Positions 1 to 5,269 of a DNA stretch of 5,269 bases are shown here, in pieces; the stretch's first letter is position 1; each line of letters starts with the position of its first letter. A model generated the notes under the pieces. The model had not been told where the DNA came from. It worked only from the letters and a program-made list of their open reading frames with translations, and did not search any database. Location: positions 1 through 5,269 of the forward strand of contig USDC01000060.1 of assembly GCA_900553435.1 (NCBI GenBank), in the 5' to 3' direction. The position numbers and the translations under genes are program-made. The DNA is from an uncultured Mycoplasmatota bacterium (GTDB taxonomy: Bacteria; Bacillota_I; Bacilli_A; RF39; UBA660).

Positions 1-625
1 TACTTAAAAATTTAAGTTTTGGAAATGCATGTAAAATACGTTTTTGTAAAATTTTATTATTTTTTTCAATTCTTTTTCTTATTAATTTGTTTATCCTTTC
101 TGTAGAGTCAGTTTTAATAATTTTACTAATAGTGGTAATATTAAAAATGATTTTTGTTGTTATAATATTATCGATTATAAAGCTTGTTAATAAGATAAAT
201 GCAGAAATATTTAAAAATATTTGCGGTAAACTATTAAGCAAACTTTCAAAAAAAGGATTTAATACATACATTAAAATTAAACCAGCAAAACCAAAAGGAA
301 TCATTGTTTCTAAGCAAATTCTACCATTAATATTAAATTTATAATTTGAATAATCCCACCATCTTGTTTTAAATATTTTTTCTAATATGAAACTAGTTAT
401 ATATTCTAGTATCGCAGCTGTAAGAGTGATTAAAATAAATAAAGTAAAGGGGTCATTTAGATAACCTTTCCATAAAAAAATCATGGTAAGCGCAGCAAAA
501 CCATATATTGGACAATAAGGCCCAATTAAAAAACCTCTATTTATAAATTTTCCTTTTTGTATTAATTTTCCTACTACTTCAATTAGCCATCCTAAAAATG
601 AATAAATAATATAAGTTGTTATCAT
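1..625 (-). CDS. CmpB-like multi-pass membrane protein (putative ABC transporter permease family), 3' end cut by window edge
   Basis: Reading the minus strand from an ATG at 625-623 gives 208 open codons to the window edge with no stop. The frame starts MITTYIIYSFLGWLIE and carries the hallmarks I associate with the CmpB-type 'putative ABC transporter permease' family (PF06541): GWLIE (12-16), RGFLIGPYCPIYG (30-42), EYITSFILE (74-82), RWWDYS (88-93) and GRICLE (101-106). Hydrophobic stretches at about 3-18, 37-53, 61-82, 107-124 and 134-160 suggest five membrane segments, followed by a basic tail with HAFPNL (199-204). That tail is usually close to the family's C-terminus, so only a few residues are probably missing. 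The ribosome binding site AGGTG (complement of 632-636) lies 6 bases upstream of the ATG. Despite the family name no ATPase partner is visible, and the family's role is unknown to me. It is divergent from the cation ATPase across 120 bases. Confidence 0.88.
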   Translation of the reverse strand, partial: MITTYIIYSFLGWLIEVVGKLIQKGKFINRGFLIGPYCPIYGFAALTMIFLWKGYLNDPFTLFILITLTAAILEYITSFILEKIFKTRWWDYSNYKFNINGRICLETMIPFGFAGLILMYVLNPFFESLLNSLPQIFLNISAFILLTSFIIDNIITTKIIFNITTISKIIKTDSTERINKLIRKRIEKNNKILQKRILHAFPKLKFLS

Positions 626-745
626 TTTTTTCACCTATTTTAATAATAACATAAAATGTAAATTAAATAAAATAAACTAATGAATAGTTTTTATTTTTTA
701 GTAAATATTGTATTATTATAGTATGGAAAATGTAAGGGTGAAAAA
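626..745. other. AT-rich divergent intergenic spacer
   Basis: This spacer separates the starts of the leftward membrane-protein gene and the rightward cation ATPase, so it should carry both promoters. On the plus strand there are -10-like hexamers (TATTAT at 714-719, TATAGT at 717-722) but no convincing -35 at a normal distance. On the minus strand TATTAT (complement of 642-647) is the best -10 candidate, also without a good -35. The only firm signals are the two ribosome binding sites: AGGTG for the leftward gene (632-636) and AAGGGTG for the ATPase (734-740). I see no inverted repeat, riboswitch or RNA gene. Confidence 0.5.
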
Positions 746-3364
746 ATGAATAATTTTCATAGTAAAGATAAAAATGATGTTTTAAAAGAATTAAATACAT
801 CAGAGAGTGGGTTAAATGAAAAAGATATAAAAGATAGGTTAATAAAATATGGTAAAAATGTTTTACCAAAAAAGAAAGGTAATTCAGTTATTAAAATATT
901 TTTAAAACAATTTTTAGACCCTATTGTAATATTATTAACAATAACTTGTTTTATAACTTTATTAATTGGAGAAGTTTTAAATGGAATAGCTATTGCTTTT
1001 ATTATTGTTTTAGACTTGCTTCTTGGTACTTTTCAAGAGTGGAAAGCCTCTAAGAATGCTTCTTCATTGTTAGAAATGATTAAAGTTAAAGTTAATGTAA
1101 TAAGAAGTGGTAAGGAAAAAGTAATTGACTCTAGTAATTTAACAGTAGGAGATATTGTATTATTAGAATCAGGAGATAAAATAAGCGCAGATATGCGTAT
1201 TATAAAAGCTAATAATTTGTCTGTTAATGAATCAGCACTTACTGGTGAAAGTGTAAATGAGTCAAAGGTTGATTATGCAATTGATAAAAACACAGTTTTA
1301 AGTGATAGAATTAATATGCTTTATGCTGGAACTTCTGTTATGTCTGGAAGAGCTACGGCTGTAGTTGTTGATGTAGGAGCTAATACTGAGTTAGGAAAAA
1401 TTGCAGATAGTGTTATAAATAGTAGAGAAGCCAAGTCTCCATTATCGATAAGAATGGAAAAGTTTTCTAAACAAATTAGCGTTTTAGTTATTTTTATTGC
1501 ATTAATAATTGCACTTTTATTGATTATTAAAGGTAATAACGGAAGAGATATATTTACTTCAGTTATCGCTTTATCTGTTGCAGCAATGCCAGAGGGTTTG
1601 CCTTTAGCACTTACTATGGCTTTAACAATCGCATCAAATAGAATGTATAAAAAGAATGTGATTGTTAAGAAATTAAATGCAGTTGAAAGCCTAGGAAGTT
1701 GCACAGTTATAGCTAGTGATAAAACAGGAACTTTAACTTTAAACGAACAAACTGCTAAAAAAATTGTTTTAAAAAATAAAGAAATCCATAATGTAACGGG
1801 AATAGGTTATAATGCTGATGGTTATGTTGATGATATGAATAGTAAAACAGAAACTTTAATTAAATGTGCAGTTATTAACAATGAAGCTGATTTAATAAAA
1901 AAGGATAAAAAATGGGTTTATGATGGAGATTCAATTGATGTTGCATTTTTATCATTAGGTTTAAAAGCAAATGTGAATATAAAAGATTGGGAAATTATTG
2001 CATCTATACCATATGAGTCACAAAATAAATTTTCTGCGGTCTTTTATAAATATAATGATAAAATATTTTGTACCGTAAAAGGTTCTTTAGAAAAAATAAT
2101 GAGTTTTACAAGTACTATAGATAAAGAACTTATAAAAGAAAGTGAAAATCTTGCGAAAGAGGGTTACAGAGTTCTTGCTGTAGGTAATGTTGAGGTAAAA
2201 AATTTTGAATTAAAAGAAAATTATTCAGAAAAAGATATAAGTGATATGGAAATATTAGGGTTAGTTGGATTTATAGATCCAATAAGAGAAGAAGTAAAAA
2301 AATCTATTGATGACTGTAAAAATGCTGGTATAAAAGTAATTATGATTACAGGTGATCATCCCCTTACAGCTTTTGCAATCGGAAAGGAACTAAATTTAGT
2401 AAATTCTGAAGAGAAAGTTGCAACAGGTTTAGAAATAGATAATGCATATAACAAGGGATTATCCTTTTTTGATAAATTTGTTAAAGAAAAAACTATTTTT
2501 AGTAGGGTAAACCCAATAGAAAAATTAAGAATAATTGAATCTTTGAAGAGAAGCGGGGAATTTGTAGCAATGACTGGAGATGGAGTTAATGATGCACCTG
2601 CTTTGAAATCTGCTAATATAGGTGTTGCTATGGGAAGTGGTACAGATGTTAGTAAAGAAACTGCATCTATGATTTTAGCTGATGATAGTTTTAAAAGCAT
2701 AGTTGCTGGAGTTTTTGAAGGAAGAAGTGCTTATAGTAATATTAGAAAAGTATGTTATATGTTACTTTCTTGTGGTTTAGCAGAGGTATTGTTTTTTGTT
2801 TTATCTACTTTATTTAACATGCCTATGCCACTTGTTGCAATTCAATTAATTTGGATTAATCTAGCAACTAGTGGACTTCAAGATTTTGCATTATCATTTG
2901 AAAAAAATGATAAAGATATTATGAAAGAACCGCCTAGAACCCCTAAAGAATCAATATTTAATAAAGATTTATTGTTAGAAGTTTTAACTTCAGGATTTTT
3001 TATAGGTATTTTAGTTTTTATTGTATGGTATTATTTAGTAAATATTTTAAACTTTGAAGTTGGTTTGGCCAGAGGATATATTTTAGCACTTATGGTATTT
3101 TTACAAAATGTACATGTCTTTAATTGTAGAAGTGAAAAAAAATCAGCATTTAAAGTGCCAATTAAAACAAATCCTTTAATTTTCTTTTCTATTGTAAGTT
3201 CTATAACCTTACAAATGGTATTTATGGAAGTTCCAATTTTAAGTAATTTTTTACAAACAAGTAGTATTCCTTTAATTCATTTATTGTTTTTACTTATTTT
3301 ATCTTTTTCAATTTTAATATTAATGGAAATATACAAAGTTATATATTATAAAAAGAAAAATTAA
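746..3364 (+). CDS. P-type (P2, SERCA/PMCA-like) cation-transporting ATPase
   Basis: This 872-residue protein is a complete P2-type ATPase, which pumps cations across the cytoplasmic membrane using ATP through a phospho-aspartate intermediate. In order: N-terminal cation-ATPase domain (about 1-55), M1-M2 (58-97), actuator domain with TGES (166-169), M3-M4 (243-296) with PEGLP (282-286), phosphorylation motif DKTGTLT with the catalytic Asp at 325, nucleotide-binding domain with K445-G446, DPIRE (511-515), TGD (535-537), TGDGVNDAP (610-618), and M5-M10 (about 670-866). Length and motif order fit bacterial calcium-type pumps. The ATG has AAGGGTG five bases upstream. By alignment from memory with SERCA1a, E309, E771, N796 and T799 are kept (E283, E680, N705, T708), but N768, D800 and E908 are replaced (G677, S709, Q787). 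Calcium is therefore a guess and the ion is left open. It is monocistronic by layout, with divergent and convergent neighbours. Confidence 0.95.
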   Translation: MNNFHSKDKNDVLKELNTSESGLNEKDIKDRLIKYGKNVLPKKKGNSVIKIFLKQFLDPIVILLTITCFITLLIGEVLNGIAIAFIIVLDLLLGTFQEWKASKNASSLLEMIKVKVNVIRSGKEKVIDSSNLTVGDIVLLESGDKISADMRIIKANNLSVNESALTGESVNESKVDYAIDKNTVLSDRINMLYAGTSVMSGRATAVVVDVGANTELGKIADSVINSREAKSPLSIRMEKFSKQISVLVIFIALIIALLLIIKGNNGRDIFTSVIALSVAAMPEGLPLALTMALTIASNRMYKKNVIVKKLNAVESLGSCTVIASDKTGTLTLNEQTAKKIVLKNKEIHNVTGIGYNADGYVDDMNSKTETLIKCAVINNEADLIKKDKKWVYDGDSIDVAFLSLGLKANVNIKDWEIIASIPYESQNKFSAVFYKYNDKIFCTVKGSLEKIMSFTSTIDKELIKESENLAKEGYRVLAVGNVEVKNFELKENYSEKDISDMEILGLVGFIDPIREEVKKSIDDCKNAGIKVIMITGDHPLTAFAIGKELNLVNSEEKVATGLEIDNAYNKGLSFFDKFVKEKTIFSRVNPIEKLRIIESLKRSGEFVAMTGDGVNDAPALKSANIGVAMGSGTDVSKETASMILADDSFKSIVAGVFEGRSAYSNIRKVCYMLLSCGLAEVLFFVLSTLFNMPMPLVAIQLIWINLATSGLQDFALSFEKNDKDIMKEPPRTPKESIFNKDLLLEVLTSGFFIGILVFIVWYYLVNILNFEVGLARGYILALMVFLQNVHVFNCRSEKKSAFKVPIKTNPLIFFSIVSSITLQMVFMEVPILSNFLQTSSIPLIHLLFLLILSFSILILMEIYKVIYYKKKN

Positions 3365-3366
3365 AA

Positions 3367-3945
3367 TTATTTTTTAGAAACATATTTATTGTTTTTTAAA
3401 TAAAATCTCCAAAGTTTATTTTTGGATTTTTTATTTTTATTTAGTCCAATTCTTTTGCTTTTTACGATTGTAGGATTATTAATTTTGTCTTCAATATAAA
3501 TTTCATCAGCAGTCAAATCTTTTCCATAATCTTTTAAGGAAAACCCCATGGCTTTAGATAGATTTCCTGGCCCATTACATAATTTATTGATATCTTGTAT
3601 ATTTCTTCTTTTTTTCATTAATTCTATTCCGTTAAAAGGTTCTAAAGCTCTAATTAAAACAGATTCAGGGATGTTTTTATGATTGCATGTTATATTAAAA
3701 TTAAAGTGAATACCATAACTAAGGTACATATAAACATAGCCTCCACTTTCATACATAATTGCAGTTCTTTTTTTACTTTTTTTAAAACTATGCGCAGCAT
3801 CATCTACTTTTCCCATATAAGCTTCAGTTTCTACTATTATTCCTTTAGTTATCCCCTCATCAGTTATATGAACTAATACTTTTCCAATTAAGTTTTTAGC
3901 AAGTGTTATTGCATCACTTTTATAAAATTCTTTACTTTTTTTCAT
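3367..3945 (-). CDS. mpg: 3-methyladenine DNA glycosylase (AAG/MPG family)
   Basis: This 192-residue cytosolic enzyme should excise alkylated purines such as 3-methyladenine, starting base excision repair. The sequence carries the family signature VETEAY (38-43), followed by DDAAHS (48-53), R60-T-A-I-M64, YMYLSYG (72-78), IRALEP (98-103), NGPGNLSKAMG (124-134) and a C-terminal RIGL...WRFYL block. Aligned from memory with human AAG, the catalytic Glu125 is E41, Tyr127 is Y43, His136 is H52, Tyr159 is Y74, the intercalating Tyr162 is Y77 and Asn169 is N84, so the active site looks intact. Length is typical for bacterial members (B. subtilis YxlJ type). The ATG overlaps the TGA of the upstream HTH gene as ATGA (3945-3942), with AAGGAG five bases before it inside that gene. 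Its stop lies 2 bases from the ATPase stop. It is probably cotranscribed with the HTH gene. Confidence 0.94.
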   Translation of the reverse strand: MKKSKEFYKSDAITLAKNLIGKVLVHITDEGITKGIIVETEAYMGKVDDAAHSFKKSKKRTAIMYESGGYVYMYLSYGIHFNFNITCNHKNIPESVLIRALEPFNGIELMKKRRNIQDINKLCNGPGNLSKAMGFSLKDYGKDLTADEIYIEDKINNPTIVKSKRIGLNKNKKSKNKLWRFYLKNNKYVSKK

Positions 3946-4202
3946 TTTTTCTCCTTTTTATTTGGAAAATATTCAAATATTTCAGAACTACTACATTCAA
4001 AATAATTACATAATTTATATATAACATTTGTATCAATTCTTTTCAAATCTCCAGTCATTAATCTTTTTATTACTTTATAATCTGTTTTTGTTTCTCTCAT
4101 TAATTTATTAATACTAATGTTTTTCTTTTTTAGTAAACTGTTTAATCCAAACACAAAAGAGCCATTTTTAAAATCGAGTATGATATTGTCATTGTTTTTC
4201 AT
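3942..4202 (-). CDS. Small Cro/C1-type (XRE) helix-turn-helix regulator
   Basis: This is an 86-residue DNA-binding protein beginning MKNNDNIILDF. Residues from about 20 to 77 (LNSLLKKKNISINKLMRET to SSEIFEYF) match the short Cro/C1-type HTH_26 pattern (PF13443), made of a helix, a 'KLMRETKTDY' turn, a recognition helix 'KVIKRLMTG', then KRID, a 'LCNYFECS' helix and EIFEYFP. Nothing else is fused to it, so no sensor or catalytic part is visible. A longer start at 4217 would add five residues (MQVSY), but it has no ribosome binding site, whereas AGGTGAG sits just before the ATG at 4202; I chose the shorter form. It overlaps the glycosylase gene by ATGA and is divergent from a 55-codon gene. By analogy with such regulators it may control its own divergent promoter region. 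The TGA stop is the only TGA stop among the complete genes seen here. Confidence 0.87.
   Translation of the reverse strand: MKNNDNIILDFKNGSFVFGLNSLLKKKNISINKLMRETKTDYKVIKRLMTGDLKRIDTNVIYKLCNYFECSSSEIFEYFPNKKEKK
3951..3956 (-). promoter_or_regulatory. Ribosome binding site of the glycosylase, inside the HTH gene
   Basis: The complement reads AAGGAG followed by five A's and the ATG at 3945. The site lies within the last codons of the HTH gene, and the ATGA overlap makes translational coupling likely. Confidence 0.75.
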
Positions 4203-4206
4203 ATAG

Positions 4207-4213
4207 CTCACCT
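4207..4213 (-). promoter_or_regulatory. Ribosome binding site that decides the HTH start
   Basis: The complement reads AGGTGAG, four bases before the ATG at 4202-4200. The alternative ATG at 4217-4215 is preceded by TTTTTTTAGAA with no purine-rich match. This favours the 86-residue product. Confidence 0.7.
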
Positions 4214-4227
4214 GCATTTCTAAAAAA

Positions 4228-4256
4228 ATTATCCCACTTAAAAGGCTGTTTGACTA
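4228..4256 (-). promoter_or_regulatory. Candidate promoter of the HTH-glycosylase unit
   Basis: On the minus strand TAGTCA (4256-4251, 4 of 6 matches to TTGACA) is separated by 17 bases from GATAAT (4233-4228, 5 of 6 matches to TATAAT). Transcription would start near 4221, leaving only about four bases before the ATG at 4217 but about 19 before the ATG at 4202, which also supports the shorter start. Confidence 0.5.
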
Positions 4257-4278
4257 TTGGCTATATAACCTGTAAAAT
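4250..4278 (+). promoter_or_regulatory. Candidate promoter of the 55-codon small gene
   Basis: TTGACT (4250-4255, 5 of 6 matches) and TAAAAT (4273-4278, 5 of 6 matches) are separated by exactly 17 bases. Transcription would start near 4285, so the leader would be only about 13 bases and would begin at or beside the ribosome binding site AAGGTGG (4285-4291). Its -35 hexamer overlaps the -35 of the opposing HTH promoter. Confidence 0.6.
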
Positions 4279-4297
4279 GTAGGTAAGGTGGTTAAAT

Positions 4298-4465
4298 ATG
4301 AAATTTTATTGTGAAGAATTATTACCAGAAATTGAAAGCATGCTTTTAAACGAATATAAGAAAAACTTTTTTTGTAGGTTAATTAACTTTAAAAAAATTA
4401 AATTATTAGAGAAATTATATTATAATTGCATTATTAGTTTAGAAAATCTTGTAGAAAAGGAATAA
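4298..4465 (+). CDS. Small hypothetical protein, 55 residues
   Basis: The frame runs from ATG at 4298 to TAA at 4463-4465 and encodes a 55-residue protein beginning MKFYCEELLPEIESM and ending SLENLVEKE. I do not recognise it. AAGGTGG lies six bases before the ATG and a well-spaced promoter lies upstream, so it has full expression signals despite its size. The N-terminal third is acidic (E6, E7, E11, E13, E19), the middle is basic (K21, K22, R27, K32, K33, K35, K39), and it has three cysteines (5, 26, 44). It has no signal peptide and no clear membrane segment; it is probably largely helical and cytosolic. It is divergent from the HTH regulator and sits upstream of the CIRCE-controlled Hsp20 gene, with no clear terminator between. 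A product regulated by the HTH protein is one possibility; a chance frame in AT-rich DNA is less likely given the signals. Confidence 0.62.
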   Translation: MKFYCEELLPEIESMLLNEYKKNFFCRLINFKKIKLLEKLYYNCIISLENLVEKE

Positions 4466-4495
4466 ATACTCCATATTTACATATAATAAAAATAG

Positions 4496-4522
4496 TTAGC
4501 ACTTAGACTTGACAAGTGCTAA
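4496..4522. promoter_or_regulatory. CIRCE operator (HrcA binding site)
   Basis: The arms TTAGCACTT (4496-4504) and AAGTGCTAA (4514-4522) are a perfect 9-base inverted repeat around a 9-base spacer, the exact CIRCE geometry. The classical arms are TTAGCACTC and GAGTGCTAA; here the innermost base pair is changed in both arms together, so symmetry is kept. HrcA is the known repressor of this element in Bacillota; no hrcA gene is in the window. Confidence 0.94.
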
Positions 4523-4537
4523 TAAAAGTGGTAGTAT
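4509..4537 (+). promoter_or_regulatory. Promoter of the Hsp20 gene, overlapped by CIRCE
   Basis: A perfect -35 TTGACA (4509-4514) lies in the CIRCE spacer and runs into its right arm. At 17 bases follows TAGTAT (4532-4537, 4 of 6 matches), preceded by TGG (4529-4531), an extended -10. TATTAT at 4535-4540 is a better hexamer but 20 bases from the -35. HrcA bound at CIRCE would cover the -35 and block transcription. Confidence 0.7.
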
Positions 4538-4561
4538 TATAAATGTAAGGAGGCATGAAAA

Positions 4562-4954
4562 ATGAGTTTATTACCAAAAAAATATTATTTAGACAGTATT
4601 TTCGATGACTTCTTTAATAACGATGTAGTTCCATCTGAAATGAAATGTGATATTTATGAAAAGGATGGAAAATACAATATTGAACTTGATATCCCAGGAT
4701 TTAATAAAAATGAAATAAATGTAGAATGTCATGATGGATATTTATCAGTTACTGCTGAAAAAGATGAAAAAGAAGAAGAAAAAGATAAAAATTATATTAA
4801 AAAAGAAAGAGTTTATGGACGTATTCAAAGACAATTTTACGTAGGTGATGTAGATTCTGATGATATCAAAGCTGAATTTAAAGATGGAATTTTAAAAATC
4901 GTTGTTCCAAAAGAAGATAAAAAAATCGAAAAGAAACAAATTACAATTGAATAA
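4562..4954 (+). CDS. hsp20: Small heat-shock protein, Hsp20/alpha-crystallin family
   Basis: This 130-residue protein is an ATP-independent chaperone that should bind unfolding proteins in the cytosol during heat or other stress. It has a short N-terminal arm (1-25, with IFDDFF at 13-18), an alpha-crystallin domain (about 27-117) with ELDIPGF (41-47) and the family signature GILKIVVPK (109-117), and a C-terminal extension with the I-x-I anchor motif ITI (127-129) used for oligomer assembly. A highly charged stretch at 66-81 (Lys/Glu/Asp) lies in the loop between strands, where the family varies in length. AAGGAGG (4547-4553) lies eight bases before the ATG. A CIRCE operator overlaps the promoter, so HrcA repression and heat induction are expected. 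A hairpin terminator begins at its stop codon, so it is probably transcribed alone or with some read-through from the small upstream gene. Confidence 0.95.
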   Translation: MSLLPKKYYLDSIFDDFFNNDVVPSEMKCDIYEKDGKYNIELDIPGFNKNEINVECHDGYLSVTAEKDEKEEEKDKNYIKKERVYGRIQRQFYVGDVDSDDIKAEFKDGILKIVVPKEDKKIEKKQITIE

Positions 4955-4976
4955 TGCATTTCGCATTATTTTTTTT
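4950..4976 (+). terminator. Rho-independent terminator of the Hsp20 gene
   Basis: The perfect 8-base arms AATAATGC (4950-4957) and GCATTATT (4963-4970) enclose a 5-base loop and are followed by a run of T's (the stem-end TT plus 4971-4976). The left arm includes the TAA stop codon at 4952-4954. The stem is AT-rich with two G-C pairs next to the loop, as often seen in AT-rich genomes. Confidence 0.82.
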
Positions 4977-4984
4977 ATTATTTG

Positions 4985-4993
4985 TGATAAAAT
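4985..4993 (+). promoter_or_regulatory. Candidate extended -10 promoter of the lactate dehydrogenase gene
   Basis: TGA followed directly by TAAAAT (4988-4993) is an extended -10. The expected -35 position (4965-4970, ATTATT) lies in the preceding terminator and is a poor match. Transcription would start near 5000, just before the ribosome binding site at 5002-5007. Confidence 0.4.
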
Positions 4994-5015
4994 AAAACTA
5001 GAAAGGATAAAGTTT

Positions 5016-5269
5016 ATGAATAAAAAAGTTGTTTTAATTGGGTGTGGTAATGTTGGTATGAGTTATGCTTATGCCTTATTAAATCAGAGAACTTTTGTAA
5101 ATGAGCTTGTTTTAATTGATTTAGATACTTCTAGAATTACGGGAGAAGTTATGGATTTAAATCATTGTTTAGCTTTCGCACCATCTAAACTTGAGATTAA
5201 AGTAGGTGATTACAGCGACTGTAAGGATGCAAGTATTGTTGTTATTGCCGCAGGCTGCGAGGGACAGCA
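5016..5269 (+). CDS. ldh: L-lactate dehydrogenase, N-terminal part (cut by window edge)
   Basis: Eighty-four codons are present before the right edge, about a quarter of the usual 310-320 residue enzyme. L-LDH reduces pyruvate to L-lactate with NADH in the cytosol and regenerates NAD+ during fermentation. Visible are the Rossmann dinucleotide loop GCGNVG (9-14), MSYAYALLNQ (15-24), LVLIDLD with Asp35 at the expected NAD-binding position, GEVMDLNH (43-50), FAPS (54-57) and GDYSDCKDA (64-72), all of which resemble Bacillota L-LDH more than malate dehydrogenase. The catalytic Arg, Asp and His residues lie beyond the window, so substrate choice cannot be confirmed. AAAGGA (5002-5007) lies eight bases before the ATG. 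One oddity is AAGCEGQ at the visible end, where AGAPQKPGETR-like text is usual. It is separated from the Hsp20 gene by a terminator and probably has its own promoter. Confidence 0.87.
   Translation, partial: MNKKVVLIGCGNVGMSYAYALLNQRTFVNELVLIDLDTSRITGEVMDLNHCLAFAPSKLEIKVGDYSDCKDASIVVIAAGCEGQ

Noticed and set aside
87..344. Plus-strand 85-residue hydrophobic frame
   Set aside because: It lies opposite the CmpB-like gene, whose minus-strand frame has clear family motifs; the frame has no ribosome binding site or recognisable domain.
694..719. A conserved promoter for the ATPase, and a 13-base string (TTTAGTAAATATT) shared with about 3025-3040
   Set aside because: No -35 fits the TATTAT hexamer, and the shared string is short and AT-only, so neither counts as a real signal.
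663..869. Minus-strand 68-residue frame
   Set aside because: It spans the divergent spacer and the start of the ATPase gene, is rich in residues expected from AT-rich antisense, and has no convincing start signal.
1321..1704. Minus-strand frame opposite the ATPase (also 2356-2700 minus)
   Set aside because: Both lie wholly inside the ATPase gene in antisense and are shadows of its codon pattern.
3356..3374. AT-only hairpin (AAAAAT, 7-base loop, ATTTTT) between the convergent stop codons
   Set aside because: It has no G-C pair and such stems occur by chance in DNA this AT-rich; it could act as a weak bidirectional terminator but I cannot support that.
3679..3876. Plus-strand 65-residue frame
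   Set aside because: It is antisense to the conserved core of the DNA glycosylase gene and has no domain or start signal.
4268..4284. ACCT and AGGT inverted arms bracketing the -10 of the small gene, as an operator for the HTH protein
   Set aside because: The arms are only four bases and the inner extension matches poorly, so it is within chance expectation.

Overview
The window is strongly AT-rich, with A/T-ending codons, strong AGGAGG-like ribosome binding sites and Bacillota-type promoters and gene families (CIRCE/HrcA heat-shock control, CmpB-like membrane protein, Bacillus-type L-LDH). It looks like a chromosomal piece of a low-GC Bacillota, perhaps a host-associated Bacilli/Erysipelotrichia-type fermenter; that placement is inference. 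Tryptophan is written TGG throughout, and one gene appears to end in TGA, which fits the standard bacterial code rather than the mycoplasma code.

Layout, left to right. Positions 1-625 (minus strand) hold a nearly complete CmpB-like membrane protein, cut by the window edge. A 120-base AT-rich divergent spacer separates it from a large plus-strand P-type cation ATPase (746-3364). This converges, with only 2 bases between stop codons, on a minus-strand two-gene unit: a Cro/C1-type HTH regulator (3942-4202, start revised) overlapping by ATGA a 3-methyladenine DNA glycosylase (3367-3945). Divergent from the regulator is a 55-codon reading frame (4298-4465) with its own promoter and ribosome binding site. 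The two divergent promoters place their -35 hexamers on almost the same bases (4250-4256).

A CIRCE operator (4496-4522) lies over the promoter of a small heat-shock protein of the Hsp20 family (4562-4954), which ends in a hairpin terminator overlapping its stop codon. About 40 bases later an L-lactate dehydrogenase gene begins (5016) and runs off the right edge.

The genes look like a patchwork of housekeeping and stress functions: ion transport, alkylation repair, protein quality control and fermentative NAD+ regeneration. I see no mobile element, CRISPR array, RNA gene or clear novel multi-gene system. The points most worth a second look are the changed cation-ligand positions in the ATPase, the small gene sharing a promoter region with the HTH regulator, the coupling of that regulator to a DNA repair glycosylase, and the placement of the Hsp20 gene under CIRCE.
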